A stretch of DNA of 64,000 bases from the NCBI RefSeq assembly GCF_004342265.1, contig NZ_SMCS01000002.1:124001-188000 (forward strand). Reading direction: 5' to 3'. Positions 12,401-21,058 of the stretch are shown piece after piece. Under the pieces are notes generated by a model. It did not search any database. It was not told the origin of the DNA and worked only from the letters and a program-made list of their open reading frames with translations. The stretch's first letter is position 1, and each line of letters starts with the position of its first letter. The stretch is from Luteibacter rhizovicinus (lineage in GTDB: Bacteria; Pseudomonadota; Gammaproteobacteria; Xanthomonadales; Rhodanobacteraceae). The translations under genes were made by a program, and so were the position numbers.

Positions 12401-12801
12401 GCGACTTGCAAGGCCGAGGAACCCGGCCGCACTGAGGTGACCACGGAATCACCGTAGCCATCCACCATGCTCATCGTAAGAACGACGTCAGCGCAGAAGT
12501 CCTCGATAAACTGCTCTCGAACACACTCGGCGACAATACCGCGTAGATGGTTCGCGGGATCGATTGCCGCCGTGGGAACGACGCTCTGCCAGCAGACCAC
12601 GCGATCAGGGGCAACGAAGCCTCGGAGGGTGTCCCGCAAATATGCCGCGGATGCTGTCATCGCGCCGTTCAGGAGGAACCATACCTCGTGTTGTCTGTCT
12701 GCGAGTGCCATCGCCTGCGCAAGGGCGAGACAGTACCGTCCCACGCCCCGGATACGCCCACCGGGTGACTGGCATGCCTGCAGGTCGATCAGTACGCGCA
12801 T
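9430..12801 (-). CDS. Large bimodular family 4 glycosyltransferase (O-antigen chain synthesis)
   Basis: 1123 residues from ATG 12801 (GGGGGA upstream). Two GT-B/GT4 domains are visible. The first (about 1-405) has YAGGYDPRKNLVRLIEAY and HEGFGLPALEAMSCG. The second (about 615-990) has MVGTVEPRKGHAQAL and EGEGFGLPLIEAAQYG. A linker of about 200 residues lacking GT motifs separates them, and a beta-rich C-terminal domain (about 1010-1123) follows. Two-domain enzymes of this kind (WbdA type) polymerise homopolysaccharide O antigens in the ABC-transporter pathway. With gmd/rmd next door the donor is probably GDP-D-rhamnose; this is inference. It lies 22 bases after the FkbM gene. Confidence 0.88.
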   Translation of the reverse strand: MRVLIDLQACQSPGGRIRGVGRYCLALAQAMALADRQHEVWFLLNGAMTASAAYLRDTLRGFVAPDRVVCWQSVVPTAAIDPANHLRGIVAECVREQFIEDFCADVVLTMSMVDGYGDSVVTSVRPGSSALQVAIVFDLIPLVVPDVYLANPNVATWYMRKLDHLRRCDLLLGISEFTTQEASSLLGVKPGTVVNISAAVDTAFRPLSGKVNAAAVGRKYGIVRPFVMYAGGYDPRKNLVRLIEAYASLPITLREQHQLVFVGGIGEPEHEALKDARNDHGLSPDELVFTGFVSDEELVRFYNASALYAFPSTHEGFGLPALEAMSCGAVVVGSNTTSLPEVINCDEALFDPYDVVSISMALHRGLADEGFRQRIREHGIAQAKRFSWDNSARLAWEAIEQRFAEDRKRLAEPSALSVDGSRRIALLTSGASLDALAKLSGHVDVFGDLSDHAFAHARLPLAWKKHSIHSFIGSMFDEVYIDVLNVESTASLLIAARECRAALLLRDDVCDLVAKELNHQDPMLLTAMLYGWGGYAALDRRERIDGFAGLPMAALSLGSPRWHIADPSDLAKGRGLASHIDELVSIPGVSGLATDDLSRIAAAMAENAPARFRQRALYVDISQLVLTDAGTGIQRVVRHIVAELLGAVPEGFRVEPVYIHAGDVFRYARSYVGRRFHHGATLPGDSPVDFRQGDIFLGLDLAAHLVPAHKSTFVRMRSLGVRVTFVVYDMLPLFRPDCFDPPGLPTFRAWYEAIAEVADGIVAISRTVANEFKRWLPQAAPPRVTPLRLGWFHLGADLAKGVTAPADPSALPSGLDSQPTLLMVGTVEPRKGHAQALAAVEELWSRGVKVNLVLVGKAGWHVEKLVSVLRHHPQLGKRLFWMEKAGDNELVAMYHAASALLAASEGEGFGLPLIEAAQYGLPIIARDLPVFREVAGEHAFYFSGLEAVPMANALELWLGLHAQGQAPASRDMPWLTWEQSAAQLIDVVADDGWQDSWASEGNRRFLASDYRAESTTGRLARECRATTCMPGLLFGTPAFELAAGRYSIRVDGEFASGHGRAWIDVVAQEGRWRLGSDPLIPGTGVIGTHDLVLDEDIRGMQVRIMVDADAKVLFHTVEIEPVA

Positions 12802-12823
12802 ATATCCCCCATAAAAACCAAAC

Positions 12824-14212
12824 TTAACCTCGCAATTTTCTCTCGATGGCAGCACGCAGTTGCACTTCCATTGCTTCTGCACTCTCCGTCATGGCAACCG
12901 GCGGCTCATTTCCTGCTCCCGCCAATGCAACGGGGAAAAGAAAAGCCCGCCCGCGCCTGCCGATCGCCGTCTGCGGGCCGGCGACCAGGCGCACGGCCGC
13001 GCGAAATCCTGGGGTACGCAGGGCAGCATGCAGTAAAGGCTTCGACGCCCTGGCGGCACGCGCGACAATGGGGCGACTCAGTCGCCAGACTGCACGTGCG
13101 ACACGCACAGACTGCCCCTTGACCAGTCTCACGGGTGCTGTAATACGCCAGGACGTACTGCGCACCATGGCGTGGACGATGTCGTCGCGCCGCGAAACCT
13201 CCAGCTCGAGCTGAGCGACCCGGCCGGTCAGCTCGCGATGCTGTTGGATCACGCGCGAGTGCTCATTGATCATCGAGTTGTGCAGGGCATCGCGTCGAGC
13301 GTCGGCGGCGAGCAGGGCATCGCGTTGAGCGACGGCGGCGAGCAAAGCATCGCGTCGAGCGACGGCGGCGAGCAGGTCTTCGTTGGCGCGCGCGCGCCAA
13401 CGAGTATGCTCCTCGGTTACTACGCCCAGGCTACGCGACAGGTCGGCTACGCTCGACCGCAATGCGTTGACTTCGATGTTCAGGTTGTGAGCCAGAAGGT
13501 GGAACTCCACGCGCTGCTCATGAGCTTCCTTGTCACGCGCCCTCTCATAGTCGTCGAAGACATTTGGTGGCAGGTTGAAGGCCGCAACCAGCTCCTCGTG
13601 TTCCTTGGCGACGAAATAAAGGTTGAGGCCATCGTTGTATGCCCTCACGTAGCCGCGCTCCGTAAGCAGATCTTCCCATTGCCAGGCCGTACTCACCTGG
13701 CTATTGGGCTCCGTCGCCTCGACCACGATGATCCACGGACGAACCGTCGCGAACGAGCAGGAGGCAAGCGCAGCGCGCTCCGCGCCTTCGCAGTCCACTT
13801 TCAGGAAGTGAACCTCGTCAAAGGGGTGCGCACTCAGGATTTCATCGAGAGGAACGGCGCGTACCGTGCGCTCGATGACCTCGCGGCCTTCCGCGACATA
13901 TCGCGCCGCGAGTTCGGCGTCGTTAGTGGAAAGCCCCGTACCCTGCACTTCGAAGAAGGAGAGAGCCCCCCCTTCGCCAACAGCGACGTTGAGGTTAATG
14001 TCATGCGGCCTGTCTTCCTTGAGCATGTCGAACCAATGTTTCACCGGTTCGATGTTGATCCCTCGCCAACCATTCAGTGAGAACGCCTTGGTGACCGAAT
14101 CGACCGTCGGATGCTGGGCACCGACATCAACGTACACGCCATGCTGTACGTGCTTGAGCGCACGATGGAGCATAACGTCCTCGAAATTCTGAGCGTAGCT
14201 AACAAAAGTCAT
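12824..14212 (-). CDS. FkbM-family methyltransferase with C-terminal coiled coil
   Basis: 462 residues from the ATG at 14212, which overlaps the wzt stop by four bases. Residues 1-215 are an FkbM methyltransferase (SYAQNFEDVMLHRAL, GVYVDVGAQHP, INIEPVKHWFDML, FLKVDCEGAE). Residues about 225-350 are charged, Ala/Leu/Glu/Arg-rich and predicted coiled coil, including three in-frame ten-residue repeats at 280-309. Then RSTSWRITAPVRLV, common in polysaccharide enzymes, and a basic tail. The architecture and position recall WbdD-type chain terminators, although WbdD's own methyltransferase is not of the FkbM family. Function in capping is inferred. Confidence 0.85.
   Translation of the reverse strand: MTFVSYAQNFEDVMLHRALKHVQHGVYVDVGAQHPTVDSVTKAFSLNGWRGINIEPVKHWFDMLKEDRPHDINLNVAVGEGGALSFFEVQGTGLSTNDAELAARYVAEGREVIERTVRAVPLDEILSAHPFDEVHFLKVDCEGAERAALASCSFATVRPWIIVVEATEPNSQVSTAWQWEDLLTERGYVRAYNDGLNLYFVAKEHEELVAAFNLPPNVFDDYERARDKEAHEQRVEFHLLAHNLNIEVNALRSSVADLSRSLGVVTEEHTRWRARANEDLLAAVARRDALLAAVAQRDALLAADARRDALHNSMINEHSRVIQQHRELTGRVAQLELEVSRRDDIVHAMVRSTSWRITAPVRLVKGQSVRVARAVWRLSRPIVARAARASKPLLHAALRTPGFRAAVRLVAGPQTAIGRRGRAFLFPVALAGAGNEPPVAMTESAEAMEVQLRAAIERKLRG
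13286..13375. repeat. Three tandem 30-bp repeats inside the coiled-coil coding region
   Basis: Units at 13286-13315, 13316-13345 and 13346-13375 differ at only one to three positions each. They encode in-frame ten-residue units of the form LLAAVARRDA. Near-identity at the DNA level implies recent duplication or slippage. Confidence 0.9.
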
Positions 14213-15438
14213 GGCGTGGACTTGATATCGAACTTTGGAGGAATCCAGGCGCTGCCGACGAAGTGAGCGTGCGAATGATTGGCAACCGTGAAGATCAGGG
14301 CCAGATCGCGCCACTCATAATTGTCTACCAGATGAGTATCGGTACTCACCAACGCGGTCGAGATCGAATAACTCCCTGGCCCCAGGTTCATTGTGAACCG
14401 TGCGACATAGGACACCGTACAACCGGCAGGAACATCATCGACGACTTGCCTGGTATGAAAGGTGTTGGTTCCAAAGACCGGCTGCCCAAGCCGGTCTTTG
14501 ATCATGTATCCCAACACCAGACGCGGGATGTCGGCGCGCGCCTCGACATCTATGCGCAATTCGACATCCTGTCCCACGTCGACGAACTCAATCTGCTCCC
14601 CTTCCATGGTATGCAGCCGTATTCCCTTGACGACGGCTTCGAACGTTCCGGACGTGGTCTGTACCTGCCCCGTCTCCAGTCGCTCCACCTTCATCGTGCT
14701 GTTCTCACGCTCGGCTATGAGTGCGTTGTAGGCATCCATGACTTCCACGGGATCGCCGTCACGAACGACACGTCCGCCCTGAAGCAAAACCGCGCGATCG
14801 CACAAGCTCTGGATTGCGCCGCTATCGTGCGACACGATCAGAAGACTCGTCCCCTGCTCCCGGAACTCTTTGATACGCTTGAAGCACTTATGCTGGAAGT
14901 ACGAGTCACCGACGGAAAGCGCCTCGTCCACGATGAGAATATCGGGGCGAAAGGCCGTCGCCACGCTGAACGCGACACGCATCTGCATGCCGCTCGAGTA
15001 CGTGCGAACGTGCTGGTCAAAGTACTCACCGATTTCAGCGAACGCTTCGATTTCAGGCATGGCCGTGTCGATTTGCTCGCGCGAGAAACCCATCAGCCCG
15101 GCAGCGTGATATACGTTCTGCCGCCCCGAGAGGTCCGGGCTGAAGCCCATGCCGAGCTCAAGGATGGCGGCGATCCGTCCGTGCACGGCAACGGTGCCCT
15201 CGGTCGGCATCAAAGTGCGGGTGATCAGCTTGAGCAAAGTGCTCTTGCCCGCACCATTCTGGCCGACGATGCCGATGGCCTCGCCACGTCCGACAGAAAA
15301 CGAGATCTCACGAAGGACCCAGTGCTCGTGACGCGGCGTCACCCTGACACCAAACCACGACGCGAAGCGCTTGAATTCGCTTCCATAGTCGCGAAAGGCC
15401 TTGCCCAGTCCATTCACTTCGAGGATGTTGGGCATCAC
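14209..15438 (-). CDS. wzt: O-antigen ABC exporter ATP-binding protein Wzt with C-terminal recognition domain
   Basis: 409 residues. The ATPase domain (about 1-245) has Walker A GQNGAGKS (59-66), signature YSSGMQMR, Walker B ILIVDEAL and the H-loop SHD. Residues about 260-409 form the beta-sandwich Wzt_C domain seen in exporters that recognise a modified non-reducing end of the glycan. It powers export of undecaprenyl-linked O antigen together with Wzm. It overlaps wzm by four bases and the FkbM gene by four bases, so the three are translationally coupled. Confidence 0.95.
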   Translation of the reverse strand: MMPNILEVNGLGKAFRDYGSEFKRFASWFGVRVTPRHEHWVLREISFSVGRGEAIGIVGQNGAGKSTLLKLITRTLMPTEGTVAVHGRIAAILELGMGFSPDLSGRQNVYHAAGLMGFSREQIDTAMPEIEAFAEIGEYFDQHVRTYSSGMQMRVAFSVATAFRPDILIVDEALSVGDSYFQHKCFKRIKEFREQGTSLLIVSHDSGAIQSLCDRAVLLQGGRVVRDGDPVEVMDAYNALIAERENSTMKVERLETGQVQTTSGTFEAVVKGIRLHTMEGEQIEFVDVGQDVELRIDVEARADIPRLVLGYMIKDRLGQPVFGTNTFHTRQVVDDVPAGCTVSYVARFTMNLGPGSYSISTALVSTDTHLVDNYEWRDLALIFTVANHSHAHFVGSAWIPPKFDIKSTP

Positions 15439-16229
15439 AGGACATCCACCATTTCAGGTGCCGCACGGCGGAACATCAGGAAGGCAATCGCCAGGAGAAA
15501 AATACTGCCCAGCGCGGTCCAGACAAGAGGAAGGAGGTCTGGGCCGCGTCCGTAAAGCAACACGTTCTGGAACGCCGAGACGATGTAATACAGCGGATTC
15601 GCAGCGATGACACGGCCGAAGCCCGCAGGCAGGATGCTCGGCATGTAGACGATCGGCGTAATCCAGAACCACAACTGAAGGATCACGGCCATCACCTGCC
15701 CAACGTCACGGACGAAGACATTGATAACACCCAGCAATAGACCGATGCCAAGCGAGAAGGCGACGTTGATTGCCATCAGCAGCGGGAGCCAAAGCAAGGC
15801 CCACGTCGGCGGATGGCCGACGATCGCAAAAATGAAGATCGTCGCGACGAACAGCATCAGATTGCTGACCAGAGCAGACCCGACAGCGATGAACGGCAGC
15901 GTCGCCCGTGGGAAGTAGATCTTCTTCATCAGGTTGCCATTGTCGACAAACAACGTCAGAGACCGCGTCACTACTTCGATGAACAGCGACCATGCCAGCA
16001 TGCCAGCCATCAAATAGATGGAGTAGGCGTACTGGTTTGTGGTGCCGGGAAGCTTCGCCCCCATTACCCTGGAAAGAACAACCGAATAGATGGCCACCTG
16101 TGCCAACGGCTGCAGAACCATCCACGCCGCGCCCAGCCTGCTGCGCGCGAAGCGCGCCTTCAGGTCGTTCTTGACCGAGGACAGAATGAAGTGGCGGTAG
16201 CGCCAGACAGCACGTAATAACTCGCTCAT
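15435..16229 (-). CDS. wzm: O-antigen ABC exporter permease Wzm
   Basis: 264 residues, ABC-2 type permease with six hydrophobic segments. The N-terminal RDLKARFARSRLG-like amphipathic stretch (NDLKARFARSRLGAAWMVLQP) and the VFVRDVGQV loop are typical of Wzm/TagG permeases. It forms the membrane channel for polysaccharide export with Wzt. It is the first gene of the wzm-wzt-FkbM-GT run and starts 54 bases after the metB-like gene, as in the Xanthomonas LPS locus. Confidence 0.94.
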   Translation of the reverse strand: MSELLRAVWRYRHFILSSVKNDLKARFARSRLGAAWMVLQPLAQVAIYSVVLSRVMGAKLPGTTNQYAYSIYLMAGMLAWSLFIEVVTRSLTLFVDNGNLMKKIYFPRATLPFIAVGSALVSNLMLFVATIFIFAIVGHPPTWALLWLPLLMAINVAFSLGIGLLLGVINVFVRDVGQVMAVILQLWFWITPIVYMPSILPAGFGRVIAANPLYYIVSAFQNVLLYGRGPDLLPLVWTALGSIFLLAIAFLMFRRAAPEMVDVL

Positions 16230-16283
16230 GAGTTCATTCTTCTATTGCGGACGGAAACACCGGACAAACCGCGGCGACAACCA

Positions 16284-17453
16284 TCACCGGCCAAGTGCCC
16301 GGCCAAGCTCAGAACGCAAATCTTCCACATCCTCAACACCCACCGACAACCGAATCAACCCATCGCTGATCCCCAGCCGCTTGCGCGTTGCCGGCGGAAT
16401 CGACGCATGAGTCATGATCCCCGGGTGCTCGATCAGGCTCTCGACGCCGCCGAGGGATTCGGCCAGCGCGAAGATCTCGCAGCGCTCCAGCATCTTGCGG
16501 GCTGCGCGGATACCGCCCTTCACTTCGGCCGAGATGATGCCGCCAAAGCCGTCCATCTGGCGACGCGCCAGCGCGTGCTGCGGGTGGGACTTCAAGCCCG
16601 GGTAGATCACCCGCTCGATCGCGGGATGCTTCTCGAGCCAGCGCGCGATATCCATCGCCGACTCGCAATGCGCCTTCATACGCAGGTGCAGGGTCTTCAG
16701 CCCCCGCATCGCCAGGAACGAATCGAAGGGACCGGCTACCGCACCCACCGAGTTCTGCAGGAAGCCCATGCGCTCAGCCATCTCGTCGCTGGCCGCGACG
16801 ACCATACCGCCAACCATGTCGGAATGTCCGTTGAGGTACTTGGTCGCCGAGTGCAGGACCAGGTCCGCGCCGTATTCGATCGGGCGCTGGAGCATGGGTG
16901 AGCAGAATGTATTGTCGACCACGAGGATGAGGCCGTTCTTTTTTGCGAAAGCCGACACCTTCGCCAGGTCGACCAGCTTGAGCATCGGGTTCGTCGGTGT
17001 CTCGGCCCAGATCATCCGCGTATTGGGCTTCAGAGCAGCCTTGAGAGCGGCCGTGTCATTGAGATCGACGAAACTGAAGTCGAGGCCCGCCGACCGTCGG
17101 CGCACGCGCTCGAACAGGCGATAGGTGCCACCGTAAAGGTCGTCCATTGCAATGACGTGGCTACCCGAATCCAGCAGGTCGAGTACCGTCGATGCGCCGC
17201 CGAGACCCGATCCGAAGGCAAAACCCGCAACGCCCCCTTCCAGGTCCGCGACGCAGCGCTCGTACGCCATCCGGGTCGGGTTCTGCGTACGGGAATACTC
17301 GTAGCCCTGGTGCTTGCCCGGACTCGATTGGACATAGGTCGACGTGGCGTAGATCGGCGTCATGATGGCGCCCGTCGATGGGTCAGGCTGCTGGCCGGCA
17401 TGGATCGCTCGCGTGCCCAGTCCCAGTGCTTGCGTCGATTTCTTGTAAGCCAT
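16284..17453 (-). CDS. metB: Cystathionine gamma-synthase/lyase family PLP enzyme
   Basis: 389 residues, the normal size of the Cys/Met metabolism PLP family. The PLP lysine is K205 in HSATKYLNGHSD; Y/R of the YEYSRTQNPTR motif bind the cofactor phosphate, and GVESLIEHPGIMTH is near the C terminus. Family members make cystathionine (gamma-synthase) or split it (gamma-lyase); sequence inspection does not separate the two. A cystathionine beta-synthase lies 5 kb away, which favours a transsulfuration role. In Xanthomonas the homologue marks one border of the LPS locus. Confidence 0.9.
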   Translation of the reverse strand: MAYKKSTQALGLGTRAIHAGQQPDPSTGAIMTPIYATSTYVQSSPGKHQGYEYSRTQNPTRMAYERCVADLEGGVAGFAFGSGLGGASTVLDLLDSGSHVIAMDDLYGGTYRLFERVRRRSAGLDFSFVDLNDTAALKAALKPNTRMIWAETPTNPMLKLVDLAKVSAFAKKNGLILVVDNTFCSPMLQRPIEYGADLVLHSATKYLNGHSDMVGGMVVAASDEMAERMGFLQNSVGAVAGPFDSFLAMRGLKTLHLRMKAHCESAMDIARWLEKHPAIERVIYPGLKSHPQHALARRQMDGFGGIISAEVKGGIRAARKMLERCEIFALAESLGGVESLIEHPGIMTHASIPPATRKRLGISDGLIRLSVGVEDVEDLRSELGRALGR

Positions 17454-17654
17454 TGATCTACCTGAAGTTGATTGGTCGGCCGGGCATGCTTCGGCGCGAT
17501 AAGCGTTCCATATTACCGTCTTGATCGTCTCTCGGCTCGAGAGTCTGAAACCTCGTTCATCTACTTCAGGTCAGGGCGACGAGGCACCCGCGTATCGACC
17601 ATAATCCCGTGCATCGCCCATGGGACGCCGTCCTGGGCCACGCCAAGGCTGCTC

Positions 17655-18695
17655 ATGTCCACATTCCTGGTTACCGGCGGCGCCGGTTTCATCGGCGGTA
17701 ACTTCGTTCACCGCGCAGTGGCCGCAGGCCACCGCGTCGTCAATCTGGACAAGCTGACGTATGCGGGCAATCCAGCGACGCTGGCCTCGCTCAAGGACCA
17801 TCCAGGTCACCGCTTCGTGCAAGGCGATATCGGCGACCAGGCGCTGGTCGCCCGCCTCCTCCGCGAACATCGTCCCGACGCGGTCGTCAACTTCGCCGCC
17901 GAGTCGCACGTCGACCGTTCGATCGACAGCCCCGCAGCGTTCATCCTGACGAACGTCACGGGAACGCTCGCGCTACTCGAAGCCACTCGCGACTATTGGC
18001 GGAACCTTCCCGACATCGAGTCCGGCGCATTTCGTTTCCTGCACGTGTCGACCGACGAGGTCTACGGCTCGCTCGGGGAGGGACGCTTCACCGAAAGCAC
18101 CCCCTACGCTCCTAACTCACCCTACTCGGCATCGAAGGCCGCATCCGACCACCTCGTGCGCGCCTTCCATCACACCTATGGATTGCCGACGCTGACGACA
18201 AACTGCTCGAACAATTACGGGCCATACCAATTCCCTGAGAAACTGATTCCGCTGGTTATCCAGAAAGCGCTCGCCCACGAAGAAATCCCGGTCTATGGGG
18301 ACGGACTCAACGTCCGTGACTGGCTTTTCGTGGAAGATCACTGCGACGCAATCACTGCCGTGCTGACCAAAGGACGACCTGGCGAAACCTATAACGTAGG
18401 CGGCGACAGCGAGCGCACGAACCTCGACGTCGTACACAGCATCTGCGCCCTGCTCGACCAACGCGTTCCCGCGTCCGCGCCCCGCGAGACCCTCATTCGT
18501 TTCGTCAGGGACCGTCCCGGCCACGACCGCCGTTACGCCATCGATCCCAGCAAGATCCACAGCGAACTCGGCTGGACCCCCCGCAACGATTTCACCTCCG
18601 GATTGGCACTCACGATCGACTGGTACCTCGCCAACCAACCTTGGGTTGCACGAATTCTCGATGGCAGCTATCGCATGGAACGTCTCGGACAATGA
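17655..18695 (+). CDS. rmlB: dTDP-glucose 4,6-dehydratase
   Basis: 346 residues starting [18 protein letters not shown]; the longer upstream frame is not conserved-looking. Features are the NAD site [31 protein letters not shown] and catalytic [12 protein letters not shown]. It dehydrates dTDP-glucose to the 4-keto-6-deoxy sugar, step two of dTDP-L-rhamnose synthesis. It is the first of four rml genes and its stop overlaps the rmlA start. Confidence 0.95.
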   Translation: MSTFLVTGGAGFIGGNFVHRAVAAGHRVVNLDKLTYAGNPATLASLKDHPGHRFVQGDIGDQALVARLLREHRPDAVVNFAAESHVDRSIDSPAAFILTNVTGTLALLEATRDYWRNLPDIESGAFRFLHVSTDEVYGSLGEGRFTESTPYAPNSPYSASKAASDHLVRAFHHTYGLPTLTTNCSNNYGPYQFPEKLIPLVIQKALAHEEIPVYGDGLNVRDWLFVEDHCDAITAVLTKGRPGETYNVGGDSERTNLDVVHSICALLDQRVPASAPRETLIRFVRDRPGHDRRYAIDPSKIHSELGWTPRNDFTSGLALTIDWYLANQPWVARILDGSYRMERLGQ

Positions 18696-19579
18696 AGAAC
18701 CGTAAAGGCATCATCCTCGCGGGCGGCTCGGGGACAAGGCTCTACCCGATCACGCAAGGCGTCAGCAAACAGCTGCTGCCTGTGTACGACAAGCCGATGA
18801 TTTACTACCCGTTAGGGACGTTGATGCTGGCCGGCATTCGCAACATCCTGGTGATCAACACACCGCACGAGCAGCCGATGTTCCAGCGCCTGCTCGGCGA
18901 CGGCTCGCAGTGGGGGATCTCCATCGACTACGCCGTACAGCCCTCGCCCGACGGGCTAGCCCAGGCATTCCTGATCGGGAAGTCGTTCCTCGATGGAGCG
19001 CCCAGCTGCCTGGTACTGGGGGACAACATCTTCTACGGCGAAGGCCTGATCGATCGCATGCGCCGCGCCGACGCCAGGGATGAGGGCGCTACGGTCTTCG
19101 GCTACTGGGTCCGCGACCCCGAGCGCTATGGCGTAGCGAGCATCGGAACCGACGGCAAGGTCCTCGACATCGAGGAGAAGCCCGTTCAACCGAAATCGAA
19201 CTACGCCGTCACCGGCCTCTACTTCTACGATGAGCACGCACCGACGTACGCGGCGGAACTGAAACCGTCGCCTCGCGGCGAGCTGGAAATCACCGACCTT
19301 AACCGCCGCTATCTACGACACGATCAGTTGCATCTGGAGCAACTCGGGCGCGGCCATGCGTGGCTCGACACGGGTACCCATGAATCGCTCATGGAAGCGG
19401 GAAACTACATCCAGACCATCGAGAACCGTCAGGGTCTCAAGATCTGTTGCCCCGAGGAAATCGCATTCGTCAACGGATGGATCGACCGCGACCAGCTTGT
19501 ACGGCTGGCCACGCCGCTGTCGAAAGTAGGCTATGGGCAGTATCTTCTGCGGCTTGCCGAACAGGACGGACAGCCGTGA
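18692..19579 (+). CDS. rmlA: Glucose-1-phosphate thymidylyltransferase
   Basis: 295 residues, the standard RmlA length, with [17 protein letters not shown] at the nucleotide site, [25 protein letters not shown] and IEEKP. It makes dTDP-glucose, step one of the rhamnose pathway. Its ATG overlaps the rmlB TGA as ATGA. Confidence 0.96.
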   Translation: MKNRKGIILAGGSGTRLYPITQGVSKQLLPVYDKPMIYYPLGTLMLAGIRNILVINTPHEQPMFQRLLGDGSQWGISIDYAVQPSPDGLAQAFLIGKSFLDGAPSCLVLGDNIFYGEGLIDRMRRADARDEGATVFGYWVRDPERYGVASIGTDGKVLDIEEKPVQPKSNYAVTGLYFYDEHAPTYAAELKPSPRGELEITDLNRRYLRHDQLHLEQLGRGHAWLDTGTHESLMEAGNYIQTIENRQGLKICCPEEIAFVNGWIDRDQLVRLATPLSKVGYGQYLLRLAEQDGQP

Positions 19580-20133
19580 AATACATCGCCACAGAACTTG
19601 CCGGCGTCGTCATCGTCGAACCCACGGTGCATGGAGACGACCGCGGCTTCTTCTTCGAAAGCTTCAACCAGGCAACCTTTGCGCAGAACGGCATCGATGC
19701 CAACTTCGTGCAGACGAACGTCTCGCGCTCTCGGCGCGGCGTGCTTCGCGGCCTCCACTACCAATGGCCGCGACCGCAGGGCAAGCTTGTCAACGTGCTA
19801 GAGGGCGAAGTCTACGATGTCGCCGTCGACATCCGCCCCGATTCGCCGACGCTCGGACAATCTGTCGCAGTGATGCTTTCGGCGGACAACAAGCGACACC
19901 TCTGGATCGCTCCGGGCTTCGCTCACGGATTCTGCGTCGTGTCCGAGTACGCCACGTTCTCCTATCAGTGCACGACGCTATACGATCGCGCCGCCGACTG
20001 GGCCATTCGCTGGAACGACAAGCGTTTCGCCATCGACTGGCCGCTTTCCGATCCGGACCTCTCCTCAAAGGATCGCACCGCGCCCTATTTTCAGGACGTG
20101 CCGCGAGAACGACTACCAGACTACCTTCCGTGA
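19576..20133 (+). CDS. rmlC: dTDP-4-dehydrorhamnose 3,5-epimerase
   Basis: 185 residues from a GTG whose bases overlap the rmlA stop (GTGA). The cupin fold shows [25 protein letters not shown] with the catalytic His, [14 protein letters not shown] and PPGFAHGF-like [10 protein letters not shown]. It epimerises the 4-keto sugar at C3 and C5. Usual RmlC size. The longer frame upstream runs through rmlA and is not coding. Confidence 0.95.
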   Translation: MKYIATELAGVVIVEPTVHGDDRGFFFESFNQATFAQNGIDANFVQTNVSRSRRGVLRGLHYQWPRPQGKLVNVLEGEVYDVAVDIRPDSPTLGQSVAVMLSADNKRHLWIAPGFAHGFCVVSEYATFSYQCTTLYDRAADWAIRWNDKRFAIDWPLSDPDLSSKDRTAPYFQDVPRERLPDYLP

Positions 20134-21038
20134 AAATCCTGCTACTCGGCGCGGATGGCCAACTAGGCAGCCATCTTCGACATACCCTGCTTCACCTCGG
20201 GGATCTCCTGGTATCAACGCGGACGGGGAGCAGCGGCGCACTTCCTTGCGACCTGCTCGATACCGACGCGCTCTCTGCCATGCTCCGCCGCGAACGCCCC
20301 GACCTGGTCGTCAACGCATCGGCCTATACGGCTGTCGACCAGGCCGAAACCGACATTTCCACGGCGATGGCGATCAACGCGGAAGTGCCGCGAGCCATCG
20401 GACACGCGGTGACCGCATGGAATGGAGCCGTCGTGCATTACTCCACGGACTACGTATTCGACGGAATGCAGACGCGCCCTTATACCGAGGAGGACGCCAC
20501 AGCCCCGCTGGGCATCTACGGGCAAAGCAAACTCCGGGGCGAACTCGCACTCTCAGCAAGCGGCGCGGACCATCTGATCCTGCGCACCGCCTGGGTTTAT
20601 AGCCTTCGTGGCCGCAACTTCCTCACGACGATGCTGCGCCTTGCGACCGAGCGGCCCCAAGTACGGATCGTCGCCGACCAGCGAGGTACACCAACGAGCG
20701 CTGGCTTCCTCGCCGATGCCACGGTGCGCATTGCTTCATCCTGGATGGGAGACCCGATACGCCGTACGCTACGTGGCGGCGTTTATCACCTGACCGCCAA
20801 TGGCGAAACAACGTGGTACGACTTCGCTGAAGCGTTGTTCTCCGATGCCCATGAGACCGATCGAATCGCCAATGTGCCGACGATCCTGCCAATCGCCACG
20901 AGCGATTATCCCACCCCGGCACGTCGTCCCGCCTATTCCGTTCTCGCGATCGACCGCATCGTCAAGACGTTCGCAGTCGCCGCCCCCCACTGGCGCGACG
21001 ACCTTCGGCATGTGTTGGGAAGCGCGGCTTCCCGTTAA
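20130..21038 (+). CDS. rmlD: dTDP-4-dehydrorhamnose reductase
   Basis: 302 residues from a GTG overlapping the rmlC stop by four bases. ILLLGADGQLGSHL is the cofactor site, VVNASAYTAVDQAE and YSTDYVFDG are family signatures, and YGQSKLRGE is the catalytic YxxxK. It performs the last step to dTDP-L-rhamnose. It ends the rml operon, convergent with glmS across a 20-base gap. Confidence 0.95.
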   Translation: MKILLLGADGQLGSHLRHTLLHLGDLLVSTRTGSSGALPCDLLDTDALSAMLRRERPDLVVNASAYTAVDQAETDISTAMAINAEVPRAIGHAVTAWNGAVVHYSTDYVFDGMQTRPYTEEDATAPLGIYGQSKLRGELALSASGADHLILRTAWVYSLRGRNFLTTMLRLATERPQVRIVADQRGTPTSAGFLADATVRIASSWMGDPIRRTLRGGVYHLTANGETTWYDFAEALFSDAHETDRIANVPTILPIATSDYPTPARRPAYSVLAIDRIVKTFAVAAPHWRDDLRHVLGSAASR

Positions 21039-21058
21039 GGCCTTCGACCACCCCACCC

